36,245 bases of DNA from Burkholderiales bacterium (lineage in GTDB: Bacteria; Pseudomonadota; Gammaproteobacteria; Burkholderiales; Burkholderiaceae_F): NCBI GenBank assembly GCA_020355165.1, contig CP070661.1, positions 2,131,706-2,167,950 on the forward strand, written 5' to 3'. Numbering within the stretch: position 1 is the first letter of the stretch; every line of letters begins with the position of its first letter. The notes beneath the pieces are model-generated. The model was not told the origin of the DNA and searched no databases. It saw only the letters and a list, made by a program, of their open reading frames with translations. A program made the position numbers and the translations under genes. Shown here piece after piece: positions 22,710 through 33,069 of this stretch.

Positions 22710-24034
22710 TGCGCTCGATCCGCCGCTGGCTGCTGCTCGCGCTGCTCGCGCTGCTCGCGGTGGCCGCCGCCGTGGGCGGGGCGCTGACCTACGTTAGCGC
22801 CCGCCACGAGATCGACGGCCTGCTCGACGAGGAGATGCGGCAGGTGGCGCTGTCGCTGCGCGACTACGCGCGCCTGGACACCGACCGCATCGAGCGCTCG
22901 GCCGAGCGGCCGGAGCAGCGCCTGCTGGTGCAGGTCGACGACGCGCGCCGCGAGCAGCCGTACCGCTCGCGCGACGTGGCGCCGCTGCCGCGCGCCTCGG
23001 CCGCAGGCTTCCGCGACCTCGAGCACGCCGGAGTGCGCTGGCGCGTCTACGCGCTGCCCAACGACGTACAGCTGATCCAGGTCGCGCAGCCGGTCGCCCA
23101 GCGCCGCGCGCTGGCGCTGGCGATCACGCTGCGCATCCTTGCGCCGCTGCTGCTGCTGGTGCCGGCCGGCGCGGCGCTGCTGTGGTGGATCGTCGGCCGC
23201 GCCCTGCGGCCGCTCGACCAGCTCGGCGCGGAGCTGTCGCAGCGCCAGCCGGGCTCGCTGGCGCCGCTGCCGGTCGAGCCTTTGCCCGACGAGGCGCGGC
23301 CGATGGTGGCGGCGTTGAACGGGCTGCTCGCGCGGCTGCAGGCGGCGTTCGAGCAGCAGCGGGCGCTGACGGCAGATGCGGCACACGCGCTGCGCACGCC
23401 GCTGGCGGCGGTGACCCTGCAGGCGCAACTGGCGCGTCGCGCGGCGGAAGGCGCCGAGCGCGACGCCGCGCTGCAGAAGCTGGAAGCGGGGGTGAAGCGG
23501 GCCAGCCAGCTGGTGGCTCAGCTTCTTGCGCTGGCGCGGCTCGAGCCCGATGCGGCGCGCCAGCCGGCCGCGCCGCTGGACCTCGCGCAGCTGGCCCGCG
23601 AAGTCGCCGAGGAGCTCGCGCCGCTGGCGCAGCAGGCGCAGGTCGCCGTGCGGCTGAAGCTGCCGGCGACGGCGCCGCTCGACGGCCACGAGGCCGCCCT
23701 GCGAATGGCGTTGACCAACCTGCTGGACAACGCACTGCGCTACACGACCGCCGGCGGCGAAGTCGAGCTGGCGGTCAGCGACGAGGCGAGCGGCTGGCGG
23801 CTGGCGGTTGCCGACAGCGGGCCCGGCCTGGCGGCCGACGAGCGCCAGCGCGTGTTCGACCGCTTCTACCGCGGCCGGGACAGCCGCGCCCCCGGCAGCG
23901 GCCTCGGCCTGGCCATCGTCCGCGAGGTGGCCCGGCTGCACGGCGGCAGTACCTTCATCGGCGACGGGCCCGGCGGGCGGGGGCTGACGGTCGGTTTCCG
24001 GCTACCGGCGGCAGCGGCGGGGGCCGGACCATAA
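22709..24034 (+). CDS. QseC-like sensor histidine kinase
   Basis: The 441-residue product has an N-terminal helix (LLLALLALLAVAAAVGGALT), a short periplasmic sensor of about 110 residues, a second helix (ALAITLRILAPLLLLVPAGA), and a HAMP-like linker. The catalytic core has H-box ADAAHALRTPLAAV, N-box ALTNLLDNALRY, G1 VADSGPGL and G2 GSGLGLAIVREVARLHGG. Architecture and length fit QseC/PmrB/TctE kinases, which respond to cations, host or envelope signals. The ATG shares its A with the regulator's stop. Codon usage is extreme in G and C compared with the neighbours, but in line with the window. Confidence 0.95.
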   Translation: MRSIRRWLLLALLALLAVAAAVGGALTYVSARHEIDGLLDEEMRQVALSLRDYARLDTDRIERSAERPEQRLLVQVDDARREQPYRSRDVAPLPRASAAGFRDLEHAGVRWRVYALPNDVQLIQVAQPVAQRRALALAITLRILAPLLLLVPAGAALLWWIVGRALRPLDQLGAELSQRQPGSLAPLPVEPLPDEARPMVAALNGLLARLQAAFEQQRALTADAAHALRTPLAAVTLQAQLARRAAEGAERDAALQKLEAGVKRASQLVAQLLALARLEPDAARQPAAPLDLAQLAREVAEELAPLAQQAQVAVRLKLPATAPLDGHEAALRMALTNLLDNALRYTTAGGEVELAVSDEASGWRLAVADSGPGLAADERQRVFDRFYRGRDSRAPGSGLGLAIVREVARLHGGSTFIGDGPGGRGLTVGFRLPAAAAGAGP

Positions 24035-24046
24035 GTCGCCCTTAAG
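24030..24046 (+). promoter_or_regulatory. PmrA/QseB-like box
   Basis: CATAAG (24030-24035), five bases, then CTTAAG (24041-24046) match the PmrA-type direct repeat YTTAAK-N5-YTTAAK with one mismatch. The site overlaps the stop codon of the QseC-like kinase. A -10-like TACAGT (24057-24062) lies 10 bases downstream, consistent with activation of a short downstream transcript. Confidence 0.4.
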
Positions 24047-24068
24047 TTTCGCTGCGTACAGTCGGTTC

Positions 24069-24144
24069 TGCAGTGGCGGTTTCGCGGCCGCGCTGCCCTC
24101 ACATTGAGACTGATTCGGCGCCCCATCCGGGCGCCGTTTTTTTT
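24069..24144 (+). ncRNA. Candidate small RNA downstream of the two-component system
   Basis: A transcript of about 76 bases is bounded by a -10-like TACAGT (24057-24062) under a PmrA-like box and by a textbook intrinsic terminator. No open frame of note lies inside. The same terminator could simply end the kinase operon, so the RNA is a hypothesis. Confidence 0.3.
24116..24144 (+). terminator. Intrinsic terminator
   Basis: A perfect 8-bp stem, CGGCGCCC (24116-24123) with GGGCGCCG (24129-24136), has a 5-base loop and is followed by eight T (24137-24144). It is the strongest terminator in the window and ends plus-strand transcription from the two-component operon or the candidate small RNA. 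Confidence 0.9.
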
Positions 24145-24211
24145 GCCCGCGCTCGCCCGCACTGGCGTGCACTGCCCATCCGTCTCGCGCTGCCGTCAAG
24201 GGCCGCTGATC

Positions 24212-24259
24212 GCAGCCGCGCCCGGGCATCGGCATGAACCGATGCCCGGGCGCGGCTGC
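24212..24259 (-). terminator. Perfect 21-bp hairpin after katG
   Basis: Positions 24212-24232 pair perfectly with 24239-24259 around a 6-base loop. On the katG transcript this giant GC-rich hairpin starts 31 bases after the stop codon. There is no T-run, so it may protect the 3' end or act in Rho-assisted termination rather than be a classical terminator. Confidence 0.55.
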
Positions 24260-24290
24260 ATTTGAGTGACCCGTTTGCAGCGGGCCGCGA

Positions 24291-26618
<2,328 letters not shown>

Positions 26619-28610
26619 TCAGCGCTCTTGCTGCCGCGCCAGGTGCCGCCCGGCGAAGTCACGGTACCAGGGCAGGCAGGACGCGTTGGCCATCGCGTCG
26701 GCGTTGGCTACCTTCGAAAGCTCCTGGCCGAGCATCAGCTTCTTGATCGGCACTTCCATCTTCTTGCCCGACAGCGTGCGCGGCACGTCCGGCGCCTGCA
26801 CGATCTCGGTCGGCACGTGGTGCGGCGACAGCCCGGCGCGGATGCGGCGCTTCAGCCGCTCGACGAGCGCTTCGTCGAGCGCGGCGCCGTCGCGCAGAAC
26901 GACGAACAGCGTCATCCACGACGCGCGGCCGAGGTACTCGAGGTCGACCACCAGGCTGTCGAGCACCTCGGGCTCGTCCTCGACCAGCCGGTACAGCTCG
27001 CTGGTGCCCATGCGGATGCCGTGACGGTTGATGGTCGCGTCCGAGCGGCCGTAGATGATCACGCCGCCGCGCGGCGTGATGCGCACCCAGTCGCCGTGCC
27101 GCCACACCCCCGGGTAGACGTCGAAGTAGCTCTCGTGCAGGCGGCGGCCGTCGGCGTCGCCCCAGAAGCGAAGCGGCATCGACGGCAGCGGCGCGGTGCA
27201 CACCAGCTCGCCGACCTCGTCGACGAGCGCCCGGCCGGCGTCGTCGAACGCCTCGACCTTGGCGCCGAGGCAGCGGCACTGCATCTCGCCGGCATAGACC
27301 GGCAGCGTCGGCACGCCGCCGACGAAAGCGCTGGCGAAGTCGGTGCCGCCCGAAACGGGGTTGATCCACACATCGGCGCGCACGTGCTGGCCGATCCACT
27401 CGTACGCCTCCGGCGCCAGCGGCGAGCCGGTCGAGCCGACCATCTTCAGCCGCGACAGGTCGGCGATGCGCGCCGGCTCGATGCCGGCCTTCATGCAGTT
27501 GGCGAAGAACGCCGCCCCGGCGCCGAAGGCCGTGACGCCGGCCTCGTCGACCAGCCGCCACAGCCGACCCAGGTCGGGCCAGCCCGGGCTGCCGTCGACC
27601 AGGGCGATGGTCGAGCCGAGCAGCAGGCCGCCGACCTGGACGTTCCACATGATCCAGCCCGAGCTGGAGAACCAGTGGTAGACGTCGCCGGCGCGCAGGT
27701 CGCAGTGCAGGCCGAGCATCTTCAGGTGCTCGACGACGATGCCGCCGTGGCCGTGCACGATCGGCTTCGGCATGCCGGTGGTGCCGGACGAATAGACGAC
27801 CCACAGCGGATGGTCGAACGGCAGCGGTTCGATGCGCAGCTCGGCGCCGTCGCGCAGCAGGTCGTCCCACAGATGCCGCGTCGGTCCGGCGATCGACGGT
27901 TCGCTCGCCACCCCGGGTTGGCGCACCAGCACCCAGTGCCGCACGCTCGGCAGGCCGGCGAGCAGTTCGCGCAGCACCTCGCTGCGATCGTGCTGCCTGC
28001 CGCCGTACCGGTAGCCGGGCGTCGCGAACAGCACCTTCGGCTCGATCTGGCGCAGCCGGTCGAGCACCGCCACCGGCCCCATCTCCGGCGCGCAGACCGA
28101 CCAGGTGGCACCGATGCTCGCCGCCGCGAGGAAAGCCACCACGGTCTGCGGAATGTTCGGCAGATAGGCGGCAACACGGTCGCCCGGCTGCACGCCCATC
28201 TGGCGCAGCGCGGCGGCCACGCTGGCCACCTGTCGCTGCAGTTCGGCCCACGACATCTCGGCCAGCGGCGCCGACTCGCCGGCGAAACGGATCGCCGGCT
28301 GGCCGGCGCGCGCGTGGCGGAACACCTGCTGCACGTAGTTCAGCCGGGCGCCGTCGAACCAGCGCGCGCCCGGCATCCGCGCATCCGCCAGCACCGCGGA
28401 CGCCGGCGCAACGGCCTGCAGCTCGAAGTAGTCCCAGATCGACTGCCAGAAGGCGGTGAGGTCCGTCACCGACCAGCGCCACAGTTCTTCGTAGCTGTCG
28501 AAGCGCAGGCCGCGGCTGCGCTGCAGCCAGCGCTGGTAGTCGGCGATGACGCTCGCCGCGGCGAACGCCGGCGTCGGCGTCCAGATCGGCAGCGGCTCAG
28601 TGCCACTCAT
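26619..28610 (-). CDS. Acetoacetyl-CoA synthetase
   Basis: The 663-residue product is an ANL-superfamily adenylating enzyme. The P-loop is YSSGTTGMPKPIVHGHGG; further motifs are GWIMWNVQVGG, the hinge region IYGRSDATINRHGIRMG, and a C-terminal Lys in LSGKKMEVPIKKL. The long N-terminus (YQRWLQRSRGLRFDSYEELWRWS) and length match acetoacetate-CoA ligases rather than acetyl-CoA synthetase. It activates acetoacetate in the cytoplasm for use as acetyl-CoA or for polyhydroxybutyrate and ketone-body metabolism. The ATG overlaps the GNAT stop codon (ATGA), making it the last gene of the four-gene operon from 30710. Confidence 0.93.
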   Translation of the reverse strand: MSGTEPLPIWTPTPAFAAASVIADYQRWLQRSRGLRFDSYEELWRWSVTDLTAFWQSIWDYFELQAVAPASAVLADARMPGARWFDGARLNYVQQVFRHARAGQPAIRFAGESAPLAEMSWAELQRQVASVAAALRQMGVQPGDRVAAYLPNIPQTVVAFLAAASIGATWSVCAPEMGPVAVLDRLRQIEPKVLFATPGYRYGGRQHDRSEVLRELLAGLPSVRHWVLVRQPGVASEPSIAGPTRHLWDDLLRDGAELRIEPLPFDHPLWVVYSSGTTGMPKPIVHGHGGIVVEHLKMLGLHCDLRAGDVYHWFSSSGWIMWNVQVGGLLLGSTIALVDGSPGWPDLGRLWRLVDEAGVTAFGAGAAFFANCMKAGIEPARIADLSRLKMVGSTGSPLAPEAYEWIGQHVRADVWINPVSGGTDFASAFVGGVPTLPVYAGEMQCRCLGAKVEAFDDAGRALVDEVGELVCTAPLPSMPLRFWGDADGRRLHESYFDVYPGVWRHGDWVRITPRGGVIIYGRSDATINRHGIRMGTSELYRLVEDEPEVLDSLVVDLEYLGRASWMTLFVVLRDGAALDEALVERLKRRIRAGLSPHHVPTEIVQAPDVPRTLSGKKMEVPIKKLMLGQELSKVANADAMANASCLPWYRDFAGRHLARQQER

Positions 28611-29191
28611 GGCTGCGCATCTCCGCGAAGCGGGCTCGGGATCCCGTGCCTCGCCTCGAACTCGTGGCGCAGCAGCGACATCTGCACCGCGCCATGAAAG
28701 CGCCCGTCCCACCACAGCGCATCGCGCTTGCAGCCTTCGCGAACGAAACCGAGCTTTTCGTAGGCGCGGATCGCTCGCGTATTGAATTCATACACCTCCA
28801 GCTCGACCCGGTGCAGTCGCGGCCAGACCGCCAGACCGTAACGCAGCAACAGCACGGTTGCCTCGCCACCAAGGCCGGCGCCGCGCGGTGCCCAGGCAGC
28901 GAGATTGATCCGGTACGACGCGCAGCGGTTGTCCGGGTCGATGTGACGCAGCACCACTTCGCCTCGATAGGTGGGATCGTCGCGCAGCGCAATCACATAG
29001 TCGAGCCGGTCCTCGGCGGCCGCGACGCGCTCGCAGTGCGCAGCGACGAGTTCGCGAGTGAACGTGCCGTGCGAACCGGTCAGGCGAACCCCTTCCGGAT
29101 CCTGGATGCTCTGGTACATCGCCTCGGCGTCTTCCGGGCCGAGTGCCCGCAGGGAGACGCGCGTGCCGCAAAGCGGCGGCTTCTCCAGCAT
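28607..29191 (-). CDS. GNAT-family N-acetyltransferase, RimJ/RimL type
   Basis: The 194-residue product starts LEKPPLCGTRVSLRALGPEDAEAMY, the usual opening of RimJ/RimL-like acetyltransferases. It has the acetyl-CoA pyrophosphate loop RGAGLGGEATVLLL and a later EVYEFNTRAIRAYEKLGFVREG, where Asn and Tyr are conserved in the family. The substrate could be a protein N-terminus, ribosomal protein or small amine. It is coupled to its neighbours at both ends: its ATG shares a base with the Mut7-C stop (TGATG), and its stop overlaps the acetoacetyl-CoA synthetase start (ATGA). Confidence 0.92.
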   Translation of the reverse strand: MLEKPPLCGTRVSLRALGPEDAEAMYQSIQDPEGVRLTGSHGTFTRELVAAHCERVAAAEDRLDYVIALRDDPTYRGEVVLRHIDPDNRCASYRINLAAWAPRGAGLGGEATVLLLRYGLAVWPRLHRVELEVYEFNTRAIRAYEKLGFVREGCKRDALWWDGRFHGAVQMSLLRHEFEARHGIPSPLRGDAQP

Positions 29192-30012
29192 CAGTTCGAC
29201 TCCTTCAGCGCAGCACCGCCTGAAGCGGGCTCTCGCTGCTCACGGTGCCGCACTTCCTCGATGATCGCCCGCATCCGCCGCCAGTGCGAGCCCTCCCAGT
29301 ACACACGGCCGCATCCGGTACAGGCGGTGAAGCGATCGTGGCCATCGCGCACGTTCGGCGGCAGCCTGTGCTCGACCTGGCGCTTCTCGACCGGCGCCAG
29401 CAGTGCGTTGCAGGCCAGGCAGCGGCTGAACGGCCGCAGGCTGCGCGCCAGGTCCAGCCGCGCGACGACCTCGCGCAACTGCTCGCGCGGCCGCAGCGCG
29501 CGCACGAAGCAGCCGTGCGTGATGCCGCGCCGCTTCAGCAGCTCGCGGTCGCGCGTCAGCACGATGCGGCCCTCATCGCGCGCGCGTGCCTCGGTCTGCG
29601 CATCGGTCAGGCCGTTCTCGTACAGCGTGTCGAAGCCGGCCAGGCGCAGCAGCCGGGCCAGGCCGCCGAGATGCGAGTCGGCGAGGAAACGCGTCGTGCG
29701 CAGCGGCGCCTCGCGCACGCGCAGCAGCGGCCGGACGTCGAGCGCCTCGAACTTCGGGTAGACGGCGACCCGGTCGCCGTCGCGCAGCACGCGCTCGAAG
29801 CCGACCGACTCGCCGTTGACCAGCACGACTTCGACCTCGGTGTGCGGCACGCCGAGCGCCTCGATCATGTGCTTGGCGGTCGCGGCGCGCGCGCAGCGCA
29901 CGCCGAACTCCTGCTTGCGGCGCGCCGGCGGCAGGAAGTCGTTCAGTTCCTCGTAGAAACGGAAGGTCGCGGTGACGCCGTCGGCAGGCGGCACGGCATC
30001 GGCACTCGTCAC
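29191..30012 (-). CDS. Mut7-C RNase-domain protein with N-terminal ubiquitin-like domain
   Basis: The 273-residue product has an N-terminal beta-grasp/ubiquitin-like region (TATFRFYEELNDFLPP to RVAVYPKFE, residues about 14-90). A Mut7-C domain follows: a PIN-like nuclease fold with Asp112 (FLADSHLGGLARLL) and Asp155 (VLTRDRELL) as candidate metal ligands, and a four-Cys zinc site at Cys198/201 and Cys231/234 (CLAC, CTGC). It likely cleaves or processes RNA; targets are unknown. The GTG at 30012 was chosen because it overlaps the rhomboid stop (GTGA) and starts just before the ubiquitin-like domain. The frame stays open far upstream, but that stretch lies antisense to or inside other genes. 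Confidence 0.88.
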   Translation of the reverse strand: MTSADAVPPADGVTATFRFYEELNDFLPPARRKQEFGVRCARAATAKHMIEALGVPHTEVEVVLVNGESVGFERVLRDGDRVAVYPKFEALDVRPLLRVREAPLRTTRFLADSHLGGLARLLRLAGFDTLYENGLTDAQTEARARDEGRIVLTRDRELLKRRGITHGCFVRALRPREQLREVVARLDLARSLRPFSRCLACNALLAPVEKRQVEHRLPPNVRDGHDRFTACTGCGRVYWEGSHWRRMRAIIEEVRHREQREPASGGAALKESN

Positions 30013-30710
30013 CGACGGGCCTCGTCGCTGCCCTCGCGCCACGACGGCGGCGCTTCGTCCGCCAGCTCGTCCGCAGGCTCGGGCTCGTCTTCCCACGCGT
30101 AGCGCTTGCGCGGCGCCACGTCGAGCCGGCGCAGCAGCAGCGCCATGAGCGCGCCGATCAGCGCCGCCGACAGGTGCGTCTCCCACGACATGCGCGGCTG
30201 GATCGGCAGCACGCCCCAGGCCAGCGAGCCGTACAGCATCACCACCAGCAGCGAGGCGGCGATGGCGCGCCGGTCGCGGCGCAGCAGGCCGGCGACGAAG
30301 ACGTAGCTGACCAGCCCGTAGACCAGCCCGCTGGCGCCGAGGTGCACCGAGTCGCGGCCGAACAGCCAGACCAGCACGCCCGGCCCGAGGTACACCGCCG
30401 GCAGCACGCGCAGCGTCGAGTGCGGGTAGAGGAACAGCATGGTCGCGCCGAGCACCGCGAGCGGCACCGAGTTGGCGACCAGGTGCGCGAAGTCGCCGTG
30501 CACCAGCGGCGCCGCGCCGATGCCGATCAGCCCGAGCCATTCGCGCGGCCGCACGCCGAACGGCAGCGGATCGAGGCCCATGCCCCAGTTCATCAGGTGG
30601 ATCAGCCACAGCAGCACGACGAAGCCGATCGACAGCCGCACCGCCAGCGCCAGCAGGGCGCGCGAGTGGACCGAGTGCGTGTAGCGAGGGTCGGGGACGT
30701 CGAAGTGCAT
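30009..30710 (-). CDS. Rhomboid-family intramembrane serine protease
   Basis: The 233-residue product has about six membrane helices. The catalytic Ser127 is in GASGLVYG and the catalytic His179 in SWETHLSAALIG; the helix-2 motif HGDFAHLVANS provides the conserved His/Asn oxyanion residues. Rhomboids cleave transmembrane substrates in the inner membrane. The C-terminal tail of about 40 residues is cytosolic, acidic and Pro-rich. The ATG at 30710 is preferred to a TTG 21 bp upstream; neither has a strong ribosome site. It is the first gene of the operon and overlaps the Mut7-C gene by four bases. Confidence 0.92.
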   Translation of the reverse strand: MHFDVPDPRYTHSVHSRALLALAVRLSIGFVVLLWLIHLMNWGMGLDPLPFGVRPREWLGLIGIGAAPLVHGDFAHLVANSVPLAVLGATMLFLYPHSTLRVLPAVYLGPGVLVWLFGRDSVHLGASGLVYGLVSYVFVAGLLRRDRRAIAASLLVVMLYGSLAWGVLPIQPRMSWETHLSAALIGALMALLLRRLDVAPRKRYAWEDEPEPADELADEAPPSWREGSDEARR

Positions 30711-30834
30711 CGCGGCTCGGGACGGGCGCAAGGCTGCAGCGCCCCAGGGGCGACCGGATCACCGCGCTCGGCGGAAGACCCTGATCACCGCGCAGGCAGA
30801 ATACGCGCCGAAGAATGCAAGTGGGGGCACGGCG
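30711..30834. promoter_or_regulatory. Divergent promoter region with direct repeats
   Basis: This gap separates the rhomboid operon from the E1 genes. GATCACCGCGC occurs twice in direct orientation, at 30757-30767 and 30783-30793, 26 bp apart from start to start, which is a plausible operator arrangement. No good sigma-70 promoter is evident. Confidence 0.3.
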
Positions 30835-31854
30835 ATGGGAAAGCAAGCCGGACGCGCGGCGCGGCTGCTCGGGCTTTACCGGACGATGGCACGGATCCGC
30901 GCCTTCGAGGACGCGGCCGAGGCCGCCAGCCAGGGCGGCGTGCAGGTCTGGGGCATGGAAGCCTCGGCCACGCCGGCCAAGGTGCGCGGGCCGCTGCACC
31001 TGTCGACCGGGCAGGAAGCGGTGGCCGCTGGCGTATGCGTCAACCTGCGCCGTGACGACCTGCTCACCTCGACCCACCGCGGCCACGGCCACACGCTGGC
31101 CAAGGGCGCCGACATGACGCGGATGATGTGCGAGCTGTACGGACGCGCCAGCGGCTGCAACGGCGGCAAGGGCGGGTCGATGCACATCGCCGACTTCGGC
31201 GTCGGCATGCTCGGCGCCAACGGCGTGGTCGCCGCCGGCATCCCGATCGCCACCGGTGCCGCGCAGGCGCTGAAGCTGCAGGGCAGGGAGGCGGTCGTCG
31301 CCTGCTTCTTCGGCGACGGCGCGATCAACCGCGGGCCGTTCCTCGAGGGGCTGAACTGGGCGCAGGTCTACCGCCTGCCGGTGCTGTTCGTCTGCGAGGA
31401 CAACCGCATCGCCGCCACCACGCCGACCCGCTCGCTGACCGCCGGCGACGGCGCCGCGGCGCGGGCGCGCGCACTCGGCATCGAGGCGCGCGAGGTCGAC
31501 GGCAACGACGTCGAGGCGGTCGATCGCACCGCCGCCGAGCTGCTGACGCTTGCGCGCGCCGGCCGGCCGGCGCTGCTGCACGCGATCACTTACCGGATCA
31601 AGGGCCACGTGTCGGTCGACCCCGGGCTGTACCGCGACGCCGGGGAGGTCGAGCGCGCGCGGCTCGACGATCCGCTCGCCCGCGTGCGGGCGCTGCTTGC
31701 CTCGCTCGGCGAGGCGCCGGCGATGGCGACGATCGATGCCGAGGTCGAAGCCGAGATCGCGCGGGCGCTGGCCGCCGCCGAGGCGGCGCCGTGGCCGGCG
31801 GCGCAAGCCGCCTACGAGGACGTGATCAGCACCGGGGCCGGCCAATGGCGCTGA
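30835..31854 (+). CDS. TPP-dependent 2-oxoacid/acetoin dehydrogenase E1, alpha subunit
   Basis: The 339-residue product matches E1-alpha of the pyruvate/acetoin dehydrogenase type. It has the TPP-binding motif starting GDGAINRGPFLEGLN and ending CEDNRIA, the active-site loop STHRGHGHTLAKGAD, and GKGGSMHIADFG. It decarboxylates a 2-oxoacid (or cleaves acetoin) with thiamine diphosphate and needs the beta subunit, an E2 with lipoyl domains, and E3. The beta subunit follows with a 10-base overlap, but no E2 or E3 lies in the window. The substrate is unassigned; AcoA-like is the closest impression. The ATG at 30835 follows GTGGGGG. Confidence 0.93.
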   Translation: MGKQAGRAARLLGLYRTMARIRAFEDAAEAASQGGVQVWGMEASATPAKVRGPLHLSTGQEAVAAGVCVNLRRDDLLTSTHRGHGHTLAKGADMTRMMCELYGRASGCNGGKGGSMHIADFGVGMLGANGVVAAGIPIATGAAQALKLQGREAVVACFFGDGAINRGPFLEGLNWAQVYRLPVLFVCEDNRIAATTPTRSLTAGDGAAARARALGIEAREVDGNDVEAVDRTAAELLTLARAGRPALLHAITYRIKGHVSVDPGLYRDAGEVERARLDDPLARVRALLASLGEAPAMATIDAEVEAEIARALAAAEAAPWPAAQAAYEDVISTGAGQWR

Positions 31855-32840
31855 GCCGGATGACCTATTCGTCAGCGGCCGGCGAGGCGCTGGCCGCCGC
31901 GATGCGCGCCGACCCGCGCGTGGTGGCGGTCGGCGAGGACCTCGGCCGCGGCGGCGTGTTCGGCCAGTACCGCTTCCGCGCCGCCGACGGCACGCTGCGC
32001 ACGCTGCAGCAGGAGTTCGGCGCCGCGCGCGTGATCGACACGCCGATCTCGGAGGCCAACATCATGGGCGCGGCGGTCGGCATGGCGCTGGCCGGACTGC
32101 GGCCGGTGGTCGAGATGCGGGTGATCGACTTCGCGCTGTGCGGCATGGACGAACTGGTCAACCAGGCAGCGAAGAACCGCTACATGTTCGGCGGCCAGGG
32201 CCGCGTGCCGCTGGTGGCACGCATGCCGATCGGCCTGTGGGCGGCCTCGGCGGCGCAGCACTCGCAGAGCCTCGAGGCGTGGTTCGCGCACATCCCCGGG
32301 CTGGTGGTCGTCTGCCCGGCGACGCCGCAGGACAACCACGGACTGCTCGCCGCGTCGCTGTCCTGCGGCGACCCGGTGGTCTACCTCGAGCACAAGGAGC
32401 TGTGGGGACTCGAGGGCGAGGTCGATACGTCGCTCGAAGTGCCGCTCGGCCGCGCGCGCGTCGCCCGCGAAGGGCGCGATCTCACGCTGGTGACCTGGTC
32501 GCGCACGCTGCACGAGTCGCTCGCCGCCGCGCAGGCGCTCGCCGGCGAGGGCATCGAAGCCGAGGTGATCGACCTGCGCACGCTGTGGCCGTGGGACCGC
32601 GACACGGTGCTCGCCTCCTGCGCGAAGACCAAGCGGCTGCTGGTGGCGCACGAGGCGGTGCAGGCGGCGGGATTCGGCGCCGAGGTCGCCGCCAGCGTGG
32701 CCGAGGCGACCGGTTGCCCGGTCAGGCGCCTCGGCGCGCCGCGCATCCCGGTCGGCTACGCGCCGACGCTGGAAGCGGCCGCCCGCATCGACGCGGCGAA
32801 GATCGCGGAGTGCGTGCGCGACTGGCTGCGGACCGCCTGA
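31845..32840 (+). CDS. TPP-dependent 2-oxoacid/acetoin dehydrogenase E1, beta subunit
   Basis: The 331-residue product fits E1-beta: VVAVGEDLGRGGVFGQYR, DTPISEANIMGAAVGMALAG, and the transketolase C-terminal domain with EVIDLRTLWPWD and LLVAHEAVQAAGFGAEVAA. It forms the alpha2beta2 E1 with the preceding gene. The ATG at 31845 lies inside the alpha gene (10-base overlap); an ATG at 31860, just after the alpha stop, is an equally possible start. Together the pair looks like a real operon but without lipoyl-transferase partners. A cluster of palindromes follows before the TRAP genes. Confidence 0.93.
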   Translation: MALSRMTYSSAAGEALAAAMRADPRVVAVGEDLGRGGVFGQYRFRAADGTLRTLQQEFGAARVIDTPISEANIMGAAVGMALAGLRPVVEMRVIDFALCGMDELVNQAAKNRYMFGGQGRVPLVARMPIGLWAASAAQHSQSLEAWFAHIPGLVVVCPATPQDNHGLLAASLSCGDPVVYLEHKELWGLEGEVDTSLEVPLGRARVAREGRDLTLVTWSRTLHESLAAAQALAGEGIEAEVIDLRTLWPWDRDTVLASCAKTKRLLVAHEAVQAAGFGAEVAASVAEATGCPVRRLGAPRIPVGYAPTLEAAARIDAAKIAECVRDWLRTA

Positions 32841-32860
32841 TGCGTCCGCCGCCCCGGCGC

Positions 32861-32905
32861 AGGCCGGGGCCCAATTTATCCGCGCCGAAGATTGGGTCCC
32901 GGCCT
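32861..32905. repeat. Extragenic hairpin after the E1 genes
   Basis: AGGCCGGGGCCCAAT (32861-32875) and ATTGGGTCCCGGCCT (32891-32905) form a 15-bp stem with one mismatch and a 15-base loop. It lies 20 bp after the E1-beta stop and may act as a transcription attenuator or be part of a mobile palindrome. Confidence 0.7.
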
Positions 32906-32917
32906 GGCCACTTGTTC

Positions 32918-32991
32918 GTCATCCCCGCGAAGGCGGGGATCCAGCGTCTTTCCGCTGCAAGACACTGGGTTCCCGCCTGCGCGGGAACGAC
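32918..32991. repeat. Composite extragenic palindrome (REP/MITE-like)
   Basis: Two perfect 8-bp hairpins, ATCCCCGC/GCGGGGAT (32921-32940) and GTTCCCGC/GCGGGAAC (32969-32988), flank an inner inverted repeat (32941-32950 with 32959-32968, 9 of 10 matches). The outer ends CGTC and GACA-like extend the symmetry. This 'GTCATCCCCGCG...' type of element is widely dispersed in proteobacterial intergenic DNA. It separates the E1 operon from the TRAP operon. Confidence 0.75.
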
Positions 32992-33069
32992 AGATAGGCG
33001 CGCCGAGCCGGCCCCGCACGTCAAAGCTCAATAGAATCGCCCGCTGCGATCCGGATTCACTGAACTCTG

